A program made the position numbers and the translations under genes. 64,000 nucleotides of DNA, taken from Phoronis australis (taxonomy: Eukaryota > Phoronida > Phoronidae). Shown here in pieces: positions 47,270 through 58,708 of this stretch (position 1 is the first letter of the stretch; each line of letters opens with the position of its first letter). The notes under the pieces were generated by a model. It had not been told where the DNA came from. It ran no database searches and was given only the letters and a program-made list of their open reading frames with translations. The stretch lies in assembly GCA_002633005.1 (NCBI GenBank), contig NMRA01000029.1, forward strand, positions 1,163,009 through 1,227,008, given 5' to 3'.

Positions 47270-48336
47270 GGTTCCTGATAACATGCATAGTGTAATTCAA
47301 TTGATGAATAAAGTCTATATCAGAAATCACATGTGGTAGCGTAGTACTGTTGACTCATTCAGTTTATTTGAGTACTATGATACGATGCATTTTCGAATGA
47401 TGAAGGGCAGACCGGAGTGCTCGCTAGTTCCCCGCGTGTCGCTAGGGGGTATTCAGCTGGCTAGGCACGTAGGGAACCAGCGAGAGCGGAGTGAGTTCGT
47501 CCACCCGCCACATCTCGACTTTTACGCAAGCCCGCATATCCGCTGCATTCTTGTGATGTACATGATTGCTGACGGCATACTAAAATTAAAAGAGTTTGTC
47601 TCTAAGACGTTCCGCTGATTTCAGGAGGGAGATTGTCATTTGTATTCACGCAAGCATTTTTGATTCCAATTTGATGTGTTCTTTTTGGTTCATACATTAG
47701 ACTCGAACTCAAGATTTTTATGTAAGATATGACACCCGAGCTTGAACGTGACCATTAGTGAGTTCATATAAACACGTATTTTATTTCACAAGCGATGCTT
47801 CCCCTTACAACATTTGGTTTTAGGTTGTCAGAAAATCACATTCTGGAAAAAAAAACGCGCAGGAGGTTTAGTCAGCACGAGTTTATCCAGCGGTCAAATG
47901 CTTATTTGACTTAAAAATATTTTTTCGAATGTTATTCTTCATCATGATCGCTGTCGGCGTTTCTTAAAAGGTCACGACCTCTGACCCCGGGGCTCTGACA
48001 TAGAAAGTAGTTACAAAGCCGAGGCGAGTCGAGAAAGGTAGGTAGATTCATTGCAATGTTTGTCGTTCAGTATGTGGTATAAATAGATTATTACATGTTC
48101 TCAGTCGTTATTGTCCTTATGGATTNTTATTGCTTGAGACCAAGCTCTACAAGCTGACTTGTCACGATTGGTCGTTGTAGGTGTCGATCGAATAACAAAA
48201 TGTCAGGTTTTCCAAATTCAAGTTCAGTAACCCCATCTCACCTCAGGTAGGAACAAGTCGAGATCAGTTTCTTAGTCACGGTGGCGAGTGCTCCAAATCA
48301 AAAGTTCGATTCACTGACGGAACGCAACCTACTCAC

Positions 48337-48453
48337 CTTGCACACTCTCCTCCAGTGTTGCCGTTGCCGTTGCATGAACTCCGCCGCTCGTTTCGCTAAC
48401 GTTCATTGCGCTAAAGCTTGTTGCCACACTTTCGGTAACAATGGTCGTAGATG
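48337..48453 (-). CDS. Exon: Ser/Thr-rich repeat copy 2 of gene A
   Basis: The exon is 117 bases, phase 1 to phase 1, acceptor TTGTTTTCAG, donor GTGAGTAG. It encodes STTIVTESVATSFSAMNVSE then TSGGVHATATATLEESVQ. It is a paralog of 48645-48824 with a 21-codon deletion in the middle. N-glycosylation sequon NVSE is kept. Confidence 0.83.
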
Positions 48454-48644
48454 CTGAAAACAAGGCACACACCATGTGGTTATTTTGATTAACAAAAACA
48501 AATAAGTTTCATATCCCAATACCGAAGTTTTCCAAATTCAGCAAACCCATCTCATCTCAAGTAGGACCAAGTCGAGATTTCTTTCTTAGTGGTGAGAGCT
48601 ACAAACCAAAACTTCGATTCATCGACGGAACGCGATCTACTCAC

Positions 48645-48824
48645 CTTGCACACTCTCCTCCAGTGTTGCCGTTGCCGTTGGTTGAACTCCGCCACTCGTG
48701 ACGCCTGTTGTTGACGCACTGTCGGCAACTGCGGTTGACGCGTTCACGACAACGGAATCTGTTTCGCTAACGTTCATTGAGGTTAAGCTTGTTGTCACAC
48801 TTTCGGTAACATTGATCGTTGACG
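48645..48824 (-). CDS. Exon: Ser/Thr-rich repeat copy 1 of gene A
   Basis: The exon is 180 bases, phase 1 to phase 1, acceptor TTGTTTTCAG, donor GTGAGTAG. It encodes STINVTESVTTSLTSMNVSE, a middle part with VVVNASTAVADSASTTG, and PTATATLEESVQ. Symmetric phase allows the exon to be duplicated, skipped or multiplied without frame change. It follows the signal-peptide exon directly. Confidence 0.85.
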
Positions 48825-49113
48825 CTGAAAACAAGGCGCACACCATGTGGTTATTTTGATTAACAAAAACAAACAAGTTTCATATCCCAGTAGTATTATT
48901 GTGAGATATATTCAAAATGTTACCGCAAGTGCAAACTTCACTCTTCTATCATTTCAGTAAAATGAAATACAAGTTTCATTACAACTGTTGAGGTTACACA
49001 CATGCACTAGGTGATATAACACACTTACTTTTTAAGCACACACACGTAGGATGTTTGTTTGTTTGTTTTTATGTATACGATGTACATCGGTCTGTGACTG
49101 ACATACTAATTAC

Positions 49114-49174
49114 CTGACGCTTGAATAATGACAGCAAACAGCAGTGCGAACGTCTGAATACCGTTGATTGCCAT
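49114..49174 (-). CDS. Exon: start codon and signal peptide of gene A
   Basis: The ATG is at 49172-49174 in context AGGAATGG. The 61-base coding part encodes MAINGIQTFALLFAVIIQAS and ends in phase 1 at a GTAATT donor. The hydrophobic core and small residues near the end fit a cleaved signal peptide. The phase-1 end matches the Ser/Thr-rich exons. A truncated LINE begins only about 80 bases upstream of this ATG. Confidence 0.8.
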
Positions 49175-49210
49175 TCCTTGAATATAAAATGAACTAATTA
49201 TGGATAAAAT

Positions 49211-49254
49211 GTAGTAGAAGTAGTGGTGGTGGTGGTAGTAGTAGTAGTAGTAGT
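49211..49254. repeat. (GTA)n/(GTG)n microsatellite at LINE 3' end
   Basis: A trinucleotide run immediately adjoins the 3' end of the minus-strand LINE remnant, where many CR1/L2-like elements carry a short tandem tail in place of poly(A). Confidence 0.75.
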
Positions 49255-49975
49255 ACACTTTATTCACTTTAAGTCAGAAAACAAAAAATACAGATTTACA
49301 GATACAGATTTACGCTTATGGAGACTCCGTGAAGGACCCGAGAGGTCTGCTGACCACGGAGCCACCAGAGAATAAGAAAGAAAAAATACAGCGTTACAGA
49401 TAAGCAGAACTATAAAAATTAGGTGATGATGTACTTTAAAACTACTTGTGCAAAGACTGGGAGAGATTATAATCGAAAATAGTTACACACAAAGCAGTTG
49501 GGAATAGTGCACTCAAGTTCATAATTTTCAAAACAAACATTCTTAAAATAATTTATAACAGAGGATAACGAATGGCTAAAAAGTTTTTGGGAGACACTTT
49601 CAGGAAGGTTATTAATGATATGAGGTAGAGCATTTCGAACTGAATCTTCAACAAATGATTTAGTACAACGGGGAGTATGTAAAATATGTCGTTGCCTAGT
49701 GTAATGTTCATGAACAGACCCAGGAGTTATTAAATTGAACGTGTTAAAAATGAAGGTAAGTAATTATGAACATATTTGTAGAAAAAATTAATAATAGCAA
49801 CAACATACAAGTCCTTTATTTTGAGTAACTGTGTAGTCTTAAATAAAGGATCTGTATGGGCATTAAAATAACTAGAGGTAATATTGTGAATAACCTTTTT
49901 CTATAATTTAAATATTCTATGATGTTCACGCTACCATAGCAGAATACCATAATGAAAATGACGAAGGACAAGGCC
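49255..49975 (-). mobile_element. 5'-truncated LINE (reverse transcriptase C-terminal region)
   Basis: The minus strand reads in order HFHYGILLW, KKVIHNITSSYFNAHTDPLF, LKIKDLYVVAIINFFYKYVH, then after a one-base shift GSVHEHYTRQRHILHTPRC and ALPHIINNLPESV. This is the characteristic post-polymerase region of CR1/L2-type elements (LQKKxIRIIT, AHTxPLFxxLxILKLxDLYxxxxxxFxYK, NTRQ, NxLP). It ends beside a trinucleotide tail. It lies just upstream of the first coding exon of gene A and so falls in its 5' region. Confidence 0.75.
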
Positions 49976-50079
49976 ATTATATATAGTTTTCAAAGTTTCA
50001 AAGGGAAAGAAATGTTTTATGTTATTAAGAACACCACAGAATCTGCTTATCTTTCTCAACAAATTGTTAAATACGTTAA

Positions 50080-50282
50080 TACATGCGCGCACCCAGCCTT
50101 CAATATGAAGGGGGGAGATGTTGTGGAGCTTTTGGTAACAAAAAAGTGGGCGGACTAAAAAAGGACATCACAGTGAATTGAGCGTTTGCGCTTGTTAAGC
50201 AAACTTTTATCTCATTTTCTCGGGCTTTTCAGAGGCGGACCTTTTTGCTCACTTCGCCAAATGGAGGGGGTGCGCGCATGTA
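50080..50282. mobile_element. MITE with 15-base perfect terminal repeats
   Basis: TACATGCGCGCACCC at the left is exactly inverted at the right (GGGTGCGCGCATGTA). About 200 bases, non-coding. A TA at each border could be a TA target-site duplication, as with Tc1/mariner-type elements. Related to 61593-61853 (shared GGCGGACCTTTTTGCTCACTT-like block, then CCAAATGG-GGGG). Confidence 0.8.
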
Positions 50283-51084
50283 GTATGTAGTGATGCCGAC
50301 GTCGTCACAGCTAGTGCTCTCTCGAAAGTCATCACTGATATCGATTATTATTAAAAATATACATTTGATATTAATTATGAGATGAGCGTCGTGCTTTTAA
50401 TCATTACAAATTACACTCGTAATAATAAACTTAAAATTCTAGTTTTGAATGGTTTCTATCAAAGTTATTAGAGAAACAACACTCACGGAAAGTCGATATT
50501 AATGTATTGAATACAAGCAAATTTTAAAACAATTACCTGCAGTTTATGTGGAAATTTTCGAGAGATCAGATGGTAATGCGACTTTTCTCCTGACCACTTA
50601 ATCGTGAAATCTAAAGTGACGCTGCTTCTTTATACATTATAAGGTTGTAGAAGCGGTGAGGCATCATCCCGCGGGATCAGGGATTGTTGCCAGGCGATTG
50701 AGGATATTTTGATCTGTTTACCGCCATCGCCTAGACACTATTATGTGCGACTCACTACTTTTGTTTATCTCGAGGTATCTTCCATCTTCTTCTTTTATTC
50801 GTACTGAATTAAATTTGCATCAGATGGTGTTCAACAAATTGAATGTCAGGCGTGTCTGAATGAGCAAAGAAGGCGAAAATCACTGCCACGAAAACACGTT
50901 GAGTGACGACTGCATTATTAAAAAGCACCGACCTACAACACGATAGTTACAAATAGCGACTTAAATGTCACGCCACCTAAAAATGAAGCAGAGATTTTTA
51001 TTCCCAGTTACTGAATATTACGAGGACTGCGTGACGAGAAAGATGTTGATGATAATGATGGTTGCAACGATAGAGTTACTGTTT

Positions 51085-51136
51085 GCTGATTATTGTGCTG
51101 ACGATGATGATAATGATGATTATAGTCACAACAACA

Positions 51137-51179
<43 letters not shown>

Positions 51180-51186
51180 CGATTAT
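51085..51186. repeat. (GAT)n microsatellite
   Basis: Near-perfect GAT repeats at about 51139-51181 with imperfect flanks. It produces poly-Asp, poly-Met and poly-Ile open frames, none of which is a supported gene. Confidence 0.9.
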
Positions 51187-51309
51187 GAATGTGACGACGT
51201 TAGCGGTAGCGAAGGCTATACGGTTAACTCGTATAACGACGCAAATTGTTAGGACAAGAATGACGCCACTGATGGATATGGCAACGATAAGGATCAACAT
51301 GATGACGTC

Positions 51310-54300
51310 ATAAACATATGTACTGTGAACTTGAGTTTAAAATTGACCGATTGCATGACATGCTTCGAGTAAACTTACAACTCGAGTAAGCGGTATGATT
51401 GGTTGAAGTGGGGACAACTCCATCTTTCATCATAAAAACAAGTTAAATTCCACCACTTAGCATTATGAGGCAGTTCTTAAATTTCTCATTAATCAAAGTG
51501 GAAGGACTTCAAAAAGAATGCCATTTCGTTATTGCCTGAGATCAGGAACTACAAATAGATATGTCACGGAGTGTCATTTTATGAGCCGAGCATGGTTTCA
51601 AGGAATAACTATCAGTTATTTGATAACCCGGAAAATCTGTTCTCGTCTTTGTTCTCTTTTTGGGGGTAAGTGATCTGAATCAAAAGTTCGCGAATTTATA
51701 GCTGCTTAAAGTTTTGAGGCCTAGTAGAGTTTGAGTTGAAAGATTAGATCTAGCCCCACAGTAGCGTGTAGAGGTTTGGTGATCATTTTATTGGACGCTC
51801 TTCTTTACTCAAATGCATGAACCCTAGTACTGCGAAAATTAAAAAGATGAAACAAAACACAGGAAATTTATTCAGTTTAACTAAAAATCAGTCACAGTTT
51901 AAAAAATCTTTATTCATAGTGATTGCATGGATGCCCCTCCCGATGTGGATGCCCGTGACCGTCGCCCCGTCGGTCCTCACCCGCTCCTGTGGTCCGAAGG
52001 CTCCGTCTGAGACAACTTGCGCAGAAAGCCTGTGGCGAATCTATTGATTTTCAATAAAAATCGAGGATTTTGATTGTTTTGTATATATAATGTGTATAAG
52101 TAAAACCAATTGAAGTGCATATCAAAGCAACGGACAACGACACATGCTTAGCGTGTTCGTTATATCCCCTGAGCACTGAACCATGAGAAACAGCGTCTTG
52201 TGAGAGACACGCATCATTGAATTCACCTGCGCATACAGTGTATACTGTATTATGACTTCGTATGCGAGGTACATGTAAGCATGTCCAGTTTATTTTTGAT
52301 GTCTGATTGCTCACTATGCCAATGCTGTTGATTTTCACTCCATACACTTACAAAAATAACAGGACACCGAATTCAACACTGAGACAACTATTGCTTGAAC
52401 AAATGACGGAAAAGAATCATTCGGATAAAAACATTGCAATTACGTAAATAACGACCAGATTAGATGATAGACCGTGTACAGGAAAATGAAGTGAAACGAA
52501 ATTTCTGTTGATGCTTCAGTATATCGTTTCTGGGCGGACATAATGCATTTATTTAACAAAGTTTTTTTTGTACAATTACAGTTTTTGCACTTTGGCGCGT
52601 GCGGCTTAGCATCGTTTATAAGGCACAGTTGTGTATTCCACGCGGATGTTATGAAATGGATATTTTTATGTCTTTCGTCAATTCTTTGTATGTGTTATGT
52701 AATCACATAATCTTGAATTAAAAAAACGTTGTACAGCGGCTCAGTTAACGTTCCCTCACTTGCTTTCGTAAGGAATCCTTACTGGTTTCAGTCAAGTGCA
52801 TCTCGTGAAAGCGCATGCGCCACATTTCGGAAAAATTATTGGTTCTACATCACTTGCAGTAACTTACGCATTTACAGGAACCAGTCCCAAAGGCGACAAG
52901 GTATTACATATTACAAGCAACTGCAATACCGCATTTTTCTTCAATTGAGCAATGGGGTATTAACGTAAATCAACGCACCTGGCTGATGTGCGTAGCTGCA
53001 TAATTCACTTGATTCATTTCTATTCGCTTTTTGTGATATGAAACCTGTTTATTGTCTTGTTACCCACCGGTTCATTGTATATGTTGTAAGACGAGATCGA
53101 GACTGACACTAAATTGACAGGTCATCAGCTTGAATTTCATAAGTATTACCTGGGGTGTGCGATGGGTGTTTTTTCATTGGAATCGAAGATGATGATGAAT
53201 TAAAACACTCGTAAAATTGGAAATAATTTCAACCAGGATAAAGTCCTTCATTGTAAGAGCACAAATGCTGCTCAAGGCAACCTATATGATTGCTGAGCCT
53301 AATTACTGTGTCAGCAATAGCATATTTTGAAGATATCATATTACTACGATATTGAAGTTATCGACAGCACTAGGGCTTTTTCGTATTAATAATAACTGGG
53401 TAAACGAATGAGGTAAAACAAAGTGCTTAAGCACAACGGCTACGAGGTGCACGTGTTCTTTAATGGTGGTTCACTAATCTTTAATGCTTAAACGCAAGAA
53501 ATAATGGTCATTTATTTCATAGAGGAACAGTGAATAGATAAACATTGCACCCGGAAATCGAATTGAGATAATGTCTGTGCAATGTCTGGGTAGACGTAGC
53601 ATAAATGAATTATTAAATGGAATCAGAGCAACGCGCTATGGGGTAGTCCTATGAGGGCTGTGTCACACTAAGGTAGTTCCCAGAAGGATTTCAAAAACGG
53701 CGAAAATCGAGCTCGCGAAATCCAACCTGAATAACAACGTTTGAATTGCATTCGCAGCTTCATTAACAATTCACCTATATAAAGGGACTTTATTGAGTTT
53801 TGCAATTATGTTTATATGGTAATGCAATCGGTCGACGTCAATTTGAAGAAGATTTGCCCCAAACTTTTCTATCCAGGAAGAGATGGCACATGCATGTTTT
53901 AGAATGACTCTAACCTGTTCTGCCCCACCTGTGAGAGTTTTAGCATTTTGGAAACCGTCCATGTCTAACCTGAGCCCCCCAAAGCTGCACCCTGGAAGCG
54001 TCCATCACATTACCAGACAATCGCAATATGAAACATACATAGTCAGTTCAAACTGAGTCTTGTCATTTCTACACGAGGATGCTAATCAGTTAATTGATTT
54101 CACAGAAAACTGACTTCGACACTTGTTGCCGCATTTCCATAAGGGATGAAAATGCCATCTCTTAAAAATATCCTCAAACAAGGTACGCCTGAACAGATCT
54201 CAATACAGATCAACATGTAGGCAAAGTTTTAACATAATGAGTACATTAAAATGTAGTTTAGAAAAGTTCAAAACCAAAATCACTTTAAGTATGAAAGTGC

Positions 54301-54550
54301 TTAGGTGTTACCATGGCGACTGAGTACCATAAAAGCGCTACTCCTGAAACTAGAATTTTACAAGAATGATAATGGAAGATTATGAAGCTATGAGGTTGAA
54401 GGATTTGAGTAAGCTTCACACTTTAAAATCCAAATGTAGCTTATTTTTCTAAATTAATCAAGATTCTTCACACTTGCTGAAGTATGAAGTAAATTGTTAC
54501 ACAACAAAAACACAGATTGAGCACAAGATCTAGAAAAATATATGTCCTAT
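51310..54550. other. Long stretch without recognised gene
   Basis: AT-rich, with short open frames of 60-100 codons on both strands lacking domains or paired splice sites. No strong repeats were identified by eye. Confidence 0.4.
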
Positions 54551-54554
54551 TGTG

Positions 54555-54695
54555 ACACATAATCATACCGGGAAGAAAAGGTGCCTTTCAGTTCAGCAAA
54601 GATCGCAGTGCTGTCGGTGGCGCCGAAGGTGCGACTAATTCCAACGGAAAGATACACCTGCATGATTTAATTCTGCTGAAAACTCTTCAATCGGG
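54555..54695. other. Short coding-like patch open on both strands, unassigned
   Basis: Plus strand: GRKGAFQFSKDRSAVGG, then NSNGKIHLHDLILLKTLQSG before a TAG. Minus strand: an ATG near 54663 reads MQVYLSVGISRTFGATDS, then IFAELKGTF, with a possible GTATGA donor. Codon composition is richer than the surroundings on both strands, and I cannot decide which, if either, is translated. About 90 bases to the right an ATG at 54755 (AAGATGG) starts MADAIKK before a GTGAGT donor. Confidence 0.3.
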
Positions 54696-55962
54696 CAGAA
54701 TGTAGGTAAAGATATGTGTCCCTGAATTGTCCTGTAACACTTTTACATTAGAAGATGGCCGACGCTATCAAGAAGTGAGTCAAAATTTGACGCAAAACTA
54801 TTGATAACTTTTGAACTCATCGTGAGATTTTGACATTTTTTTCATTTTTATGGTCTCTTCATCATCTTCTCGAATCCTTAATAGAGAAAAATTGCTTATA
54901 ATAAGCTAAATCGCCTTTAAATAGTGCACGTATTAAAATATTTCATTAAGCATTCCTGAATTATTAATGCCAGCCTCTAAGGGCTGTAACCATTTAAGGT
55001 ATTGGCACCATTAACTGCTCCCGGGTAACCTCAGAACTACAGTCAGTTGTGAATGCTCTATGGGTGAAATAACGTATGGATATGTTTAATATCATTATGG
55101 TGCCAAATATTGACACTCATTCACAAGTTATGATTGAAACTATTTTAGATGTAATGAAGTTGCAAAAACATTCTTTTAAAAAGTGTAGATTACGTATTAC
55201 AGTAGTCCTGTCATTCTAGGGCTCCAGAAGACCCAACTTAGAAAAAACAGAAGAGTTTTTTGCATAAATGACGTCTTAGAAAATCCCTTCTTGTCCAAAA
55301 AAGTAACCGAAATCAGACAGGCGGTTTTCAAGATGGCGGAAAATATGGCCGGCAAAACCAGTGCTTACTGCTATCCGGCATGCTACTCTTTTGCAACAGC
55401 TGAAAATAAAACCATAAGGCTTGTCATTAATTGTATACTTCTCATATTTTGCATACCAACCAAAAGATCAATTTTCCGCTAAATAAAACCAATATTGCAG
55501 ACAATGTGGCCGCCGAAACGGCAATTTGATACATGTTGCATTTTTTGTTTTTTCAGCCTCAAAATAGCACAATTTTTAAGATTTTGTAAGTTAGACAATT
55601 GAAAATATCTGGACCTTACAGGTGGTCATTGGTTGGGGAGGAAAAAATTAAGATGGCTGACACAATAGTCGCCAATTCACAAAACCCCATTTACTACATG
55701 TTCGTTCTGCAAAATTTGCTTATAATCCTATAAGCGTTTGAACAAAAATATTTTACAATCTACAGTCAAGCTAAATAATTTGACTGTTCATTTAATTTGT
55801 TTTAAACATTTAGATACTAAGTATTGAATCTTAATCAGATATTAAAACATTGAACATAAAAATTGGTGTATTTCAGAAAAGGCTTAGTTAAATAGTCAGT
55901 GTGACAAACTTGAGTAGTGAACCAACTGGTCAACATAAAGAATTTACCTAGGCAAGAGAGTC

Positions 55963-56912
55963 ACTGGATGACAAAGACATCCTCAACCTCATTGAATTCT
56001 TCCCCAGCAACAAGCCATTTGAAAGGGAAACGTGTCAGAACATCGCCACTGGTGTGACTATAGGTACACGCTTCAACGGCAAAAATGCCAGAGAAGTGGG
56101 GAAGGCACATTCAGAAAGAAAGACAAGGTTGTGGCAATGACAAGTACACATGTACATCAGTTCATTTTACCAACACTGATTTTACACGAGTGGATCCACA
56201 ACTGCTATTTCAGCGATTACAAACAGTTTCAAAAGTTTGGTTCCCCTGCTCTTTGTGATTCATTTGGTCTTCTCAGAGTTACCAATATCAATATTAGCTG
56301 ATGCACTCTGCGTCATTGAGGGACTACTTGAAGATTTCCGATTTCAAAAAAACACAGGGATGCATGTAATCGATCGCAGTTCTCTCCTTCACCGTGTTCC
56401 ATGGCACGGAGGTGCAACGTTGCAGCAAGTACGTTCAACCTACTATTGTTTTTTTATGGTTATGGAGGTGGCCCATCAACTAAAGCTGTCTCTTATGTTC
56501 GAAAACTGGGTGGGGTGGTTGGAACTGAAGCTCACTTCAACGGTGACTTGGTGATCAAGTCAAAGAAGGAGAATTTTTCGACAAACTGCAAAAAAAGCAA
56601 AGGTTCATTCACTTCTTGTCAAGTTTGCTACGAAGTACTGGTTGCACAATGGTACAAGCTCAAGCTGACTCAGACGTTTTAATTGTGGAAACAACAGTAG
56701 ACAATTCAGCACAACATCCAAGTACCCTCATGCAGACGATAGATTTGTTGGTTCTTTTATGTTACCTTGCTACTTCACAACAATTTCCGCTGTTCACAAC
56801 ATCAAAGCAACAGGACATCAAGAAACAACAATTGTCTTGGTGCCGAATATTGCGCGCTTTTTCGCAGTACTTGGCTGCGGTATAACATAACGGCCGTTTG
56901 GTATTGGTAAGG
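55963..56912 (+). pseudogene. Broken copy of multicopy family with nuclease-like core
   Basis: Frame-shifted plus-strand pieces in order: LDDKDILNLIEFF, NIATGVTIGTRFNGKNAREV; FGSPALCDSFGLLR; GMHVIDRSSLLHRVPWHGG; YGYGGGPSTKAVSYVRKLGG, GDLVIKSKKENF; LLRSTGCTMVQAQADSDVLI; IDLLVLLCYLA, LFTTSKQQDIKK and a final Phe-Gly-Ile-Gly-Lys. I recall this order from a large uncharacterised protein family repeated in genomes of corals, echinoderms, hemichordates and molluscs; acidic DxDVLI and DLLVLL stretches recall PIN/FEN-type nucleases. At least four frame changes show it is inactive. Confidence 0.6.
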
Positions 56913-57365
56913 CTCCCCATTAAAGAAGCTGCGTGATCGAGAATTCTGCGAAAACGCTACAGTATTCTCTACACACATGCACCTGAAGCAAGACGTATTT
57001 CAAGCTGGTAAAATAGTCGTGTATATGTTTTTATGGCGGTGCTGGCTCGACAAATTTGGATGATACACAGGCGATTTGTGGAAAAATGAAATCAAGCATA
57101 GCCCCAGTCCAAGTACCGTCATCACCACCATCAGCTTCAGCAGCTAAATTCAGGCTGCCAGGACATACTCTCAAGTGCAAGAGTGATCAAGTTTCCGAAG
57201 CAGTGGCCTAGATTCGCTGAACTGGGCATGAGTGCTGGCTGGTGGAAAACCTATTCCCATGACGACAGACCATCCAGCAGCACCAATCAACCTGCTGAAA
57301 ATAGCAAGATGCTCGTGCAAGACCGACTGCAGTTTTAAGAAGTTAATGATATCCGTGGTCGGTTG

Positions 57366-57396
57366 CAAGGGAGGGGGGTGGGGGGGGGGTGGGATG
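57366..57396. repeat. Poly-G tract
   Basis: A nearly pure G run interrupted by A and T. It could form G-quadruplex structure on the plus strand. No associated gene. Confidence 0.7.
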
Positions 57397-57611
57397 TCGT
57401 GGTATAAACTGCAACAATCCATTCTCAGTTGACATAAATTAATTCTGCAAACACTGGTTGATTATGTATAGACTTTGATTACTGCTTCGGACAGACGTAG
57501 CATCATTAAAGAGAAGCCTAGTGGGAGCTGTAACTGTCAACTTGACGCCATATTGGAGAGTGTTTCTAGCCACGTGACACGGTTAATCACCGTGTAAACA
57601 AACGGGGCAAA

Positions 57612-58004
57612 GTGCCCTTTCCAAAGCGCGATATGTTACACATAAAGAGACGGAAGAGTGTGATTTTTTCAGAAACATCCAAAAAATGTGATGCAGCACT
57701 TAGATACGTTTTTAAGAGTCAATCAGTCGATAGGGAAAATATCAATCTAATACCGCAACCAGTTGCATGGCAGATTCTCGAGTGGCCTATGCGGTCTACA
57801 CGCTTGTCAATCCAGTGCGAGCAATCTATTTTTCGTTTTTTTTCAAGAGAAACCAGTAAGATCGCGCAAATTTCTCATTTAATACGTGTCGCTCGAACCC
57901 AATACAGTCCAGGAGCATACAGGGACATGCCACTCACTGGGGTGGTACGTCCTTTCGCAGTGCCTCAATACGGCTTTTCAGTATTGAAAAATGACCCCGG
58001 GTGA
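57612..58004 (+). CDS. 130-codon open frame, unrecognised
   Basis: The longest uninterrupted plus-strand frame here starts MPFPKRDMLHIKRRKSVIF and runs to a TGA after VLKNDPG. It is preceded by ACGCCATATTGG and CACGTGAC motifs. The C-terminal third overlaps sequence with AATGACC(CC)GGG-type repeats that recur to 58080, so part is probably repeat-derived. No domain was recognised; chance is likely. Confidence 0.15.
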   Translation: MPFPKRDMLHIKRRKSVIFSETSKKCDAALRYVFKSQSVDRENINLIPQPVAWQILEWPMRSTRLSIQCEQSIFRFFSRETSKIAQISHLIRVARTQYSPGAYRDMPLTGVVRPFAVPQYGFSVLKNDPG

Positions 58005-58400
58005 CTTTTTAATATTAAAATATGACCAGGGTCGCTTTTAACGCGGATCTGAATTTAATGTGAACTACTGTAAGGAATGACCTCATTGGGGTCATATAAA
58101 TAAATGACAAAATTTAAGGTGCATGGGAGCGTTATCCGGTTCAGTGACTGTACCAGACATAGAGCGGTTGTGAGCGTGCAAATGTGATAACATCTAGCTC
58201 CTTTGTTAACTGCCGAGCACAGTCTTTTGTCTGGTATGACTACATGCTGGCCAATTATCTGCCCAGCTTATGACCAATCACATGTGAACACTGTCAAAGC
58301 CAGTGCGTTGACGTTCGGACAGAATACATTGTGTTCAACTTCGGTTGTAGTTGGGCGATTTTGGGAATTCAAAAACTATTTGCATGATCAGTATGGAGGA

Positions 58401-58550
58401 GGCAGTGAGGCCTAGTGTGGTGATACCCGCCCTCTTTACTCGAGGTCGTGGGTTCGAGTCCCACTGGGCTACACTGCTAGACCCTTGAACCAGGTTTCTA
58501 GCTCCTCAGCTCGGTTTTAACTATATATTAATAAAAGCACAAAAAATGTT
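58401..58550 (+). repeat. tRNA-derived SINE-like element
   Basis: The head has tRNA features: an A-box-like GGCCTAGTGTGG, a CCTC-TTTACTC-GAGG arm resembling an anticodon stem-loop, and a perfect B-box GGGTTCGAGTCCC (58450-58462) inside a GTGGG/CCCAC stem. The acceptor stem is not canonical. A non-tRNA body and an A-rich end (AATAAAAGCACAAAAAA) follow. This fits a SINE better than a working tRNA. Confidence 0.6.
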
Positions 58551-58708
58551 TCCAGGTGATCAGTGCAGTGGGCCCACATGCGCGGCCTGCGCACGTCTGG
58601 TACAACGTGTACCAGACCGACTTTTTATATATGTGACGAAGAATTCAGAAATGTTATTGGTTTATGTTCAAACATTTTATAAAAACATATTTTAACAGCA
58701 CAGCCCAG

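Larger units (their letters stand above)
48181..48890 (-). repeat. Tandem exon duplication in gene A
   Basis: Units of about 350 bases at 48185-48525 and 48530-48890 contain intron, exon and intron in the same order. Exon borders are identical. The downstream exon lacks 63 bases (21 codons) present in the other. Flanking intron sequence differs at many positions, so this is a genuine, older duplication and not an assembly echo. Confidence 0.85.
38444..49174 (-). other. Gene A: mucin-like single-pass membrane protein, complete coding chain
   Basis: Ten minus-strand exons join in consistent phase: 49114-49174 (signal peptide), 48645-48824, 48337-48453 and 46286-46496 (Ser/Thr-rich), 45299-45380, 44765-44868, 43076-43330 and 40391-40523 (ectodomain), 39703-39821 (transmembrane), 38465-38504 (tail). 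The chain sums to 1302 bases, 434 codons. Read-through of the tail exon adds six codons and a TAG at 38444, so the gene could end there. One further candidate (43506-43622) would also preserve frame. The protein should be a heavily O-glycosylated surface protein with a short cytoplasmic tail. I do not recognise the family. Confidence 0.8.

Noticed and set aside
51076-51313. Three overlapping poly-Asp/Met/Ile frames
   Set aside because: Produced by the GAT microsatellite read in different frames and strands.
58401-58478. Functional tRNA-Val (UAC-like loop)
   Set aside because: B-box and T-arm are good but the acceptor stem does not pair and a SINE-like body follows.
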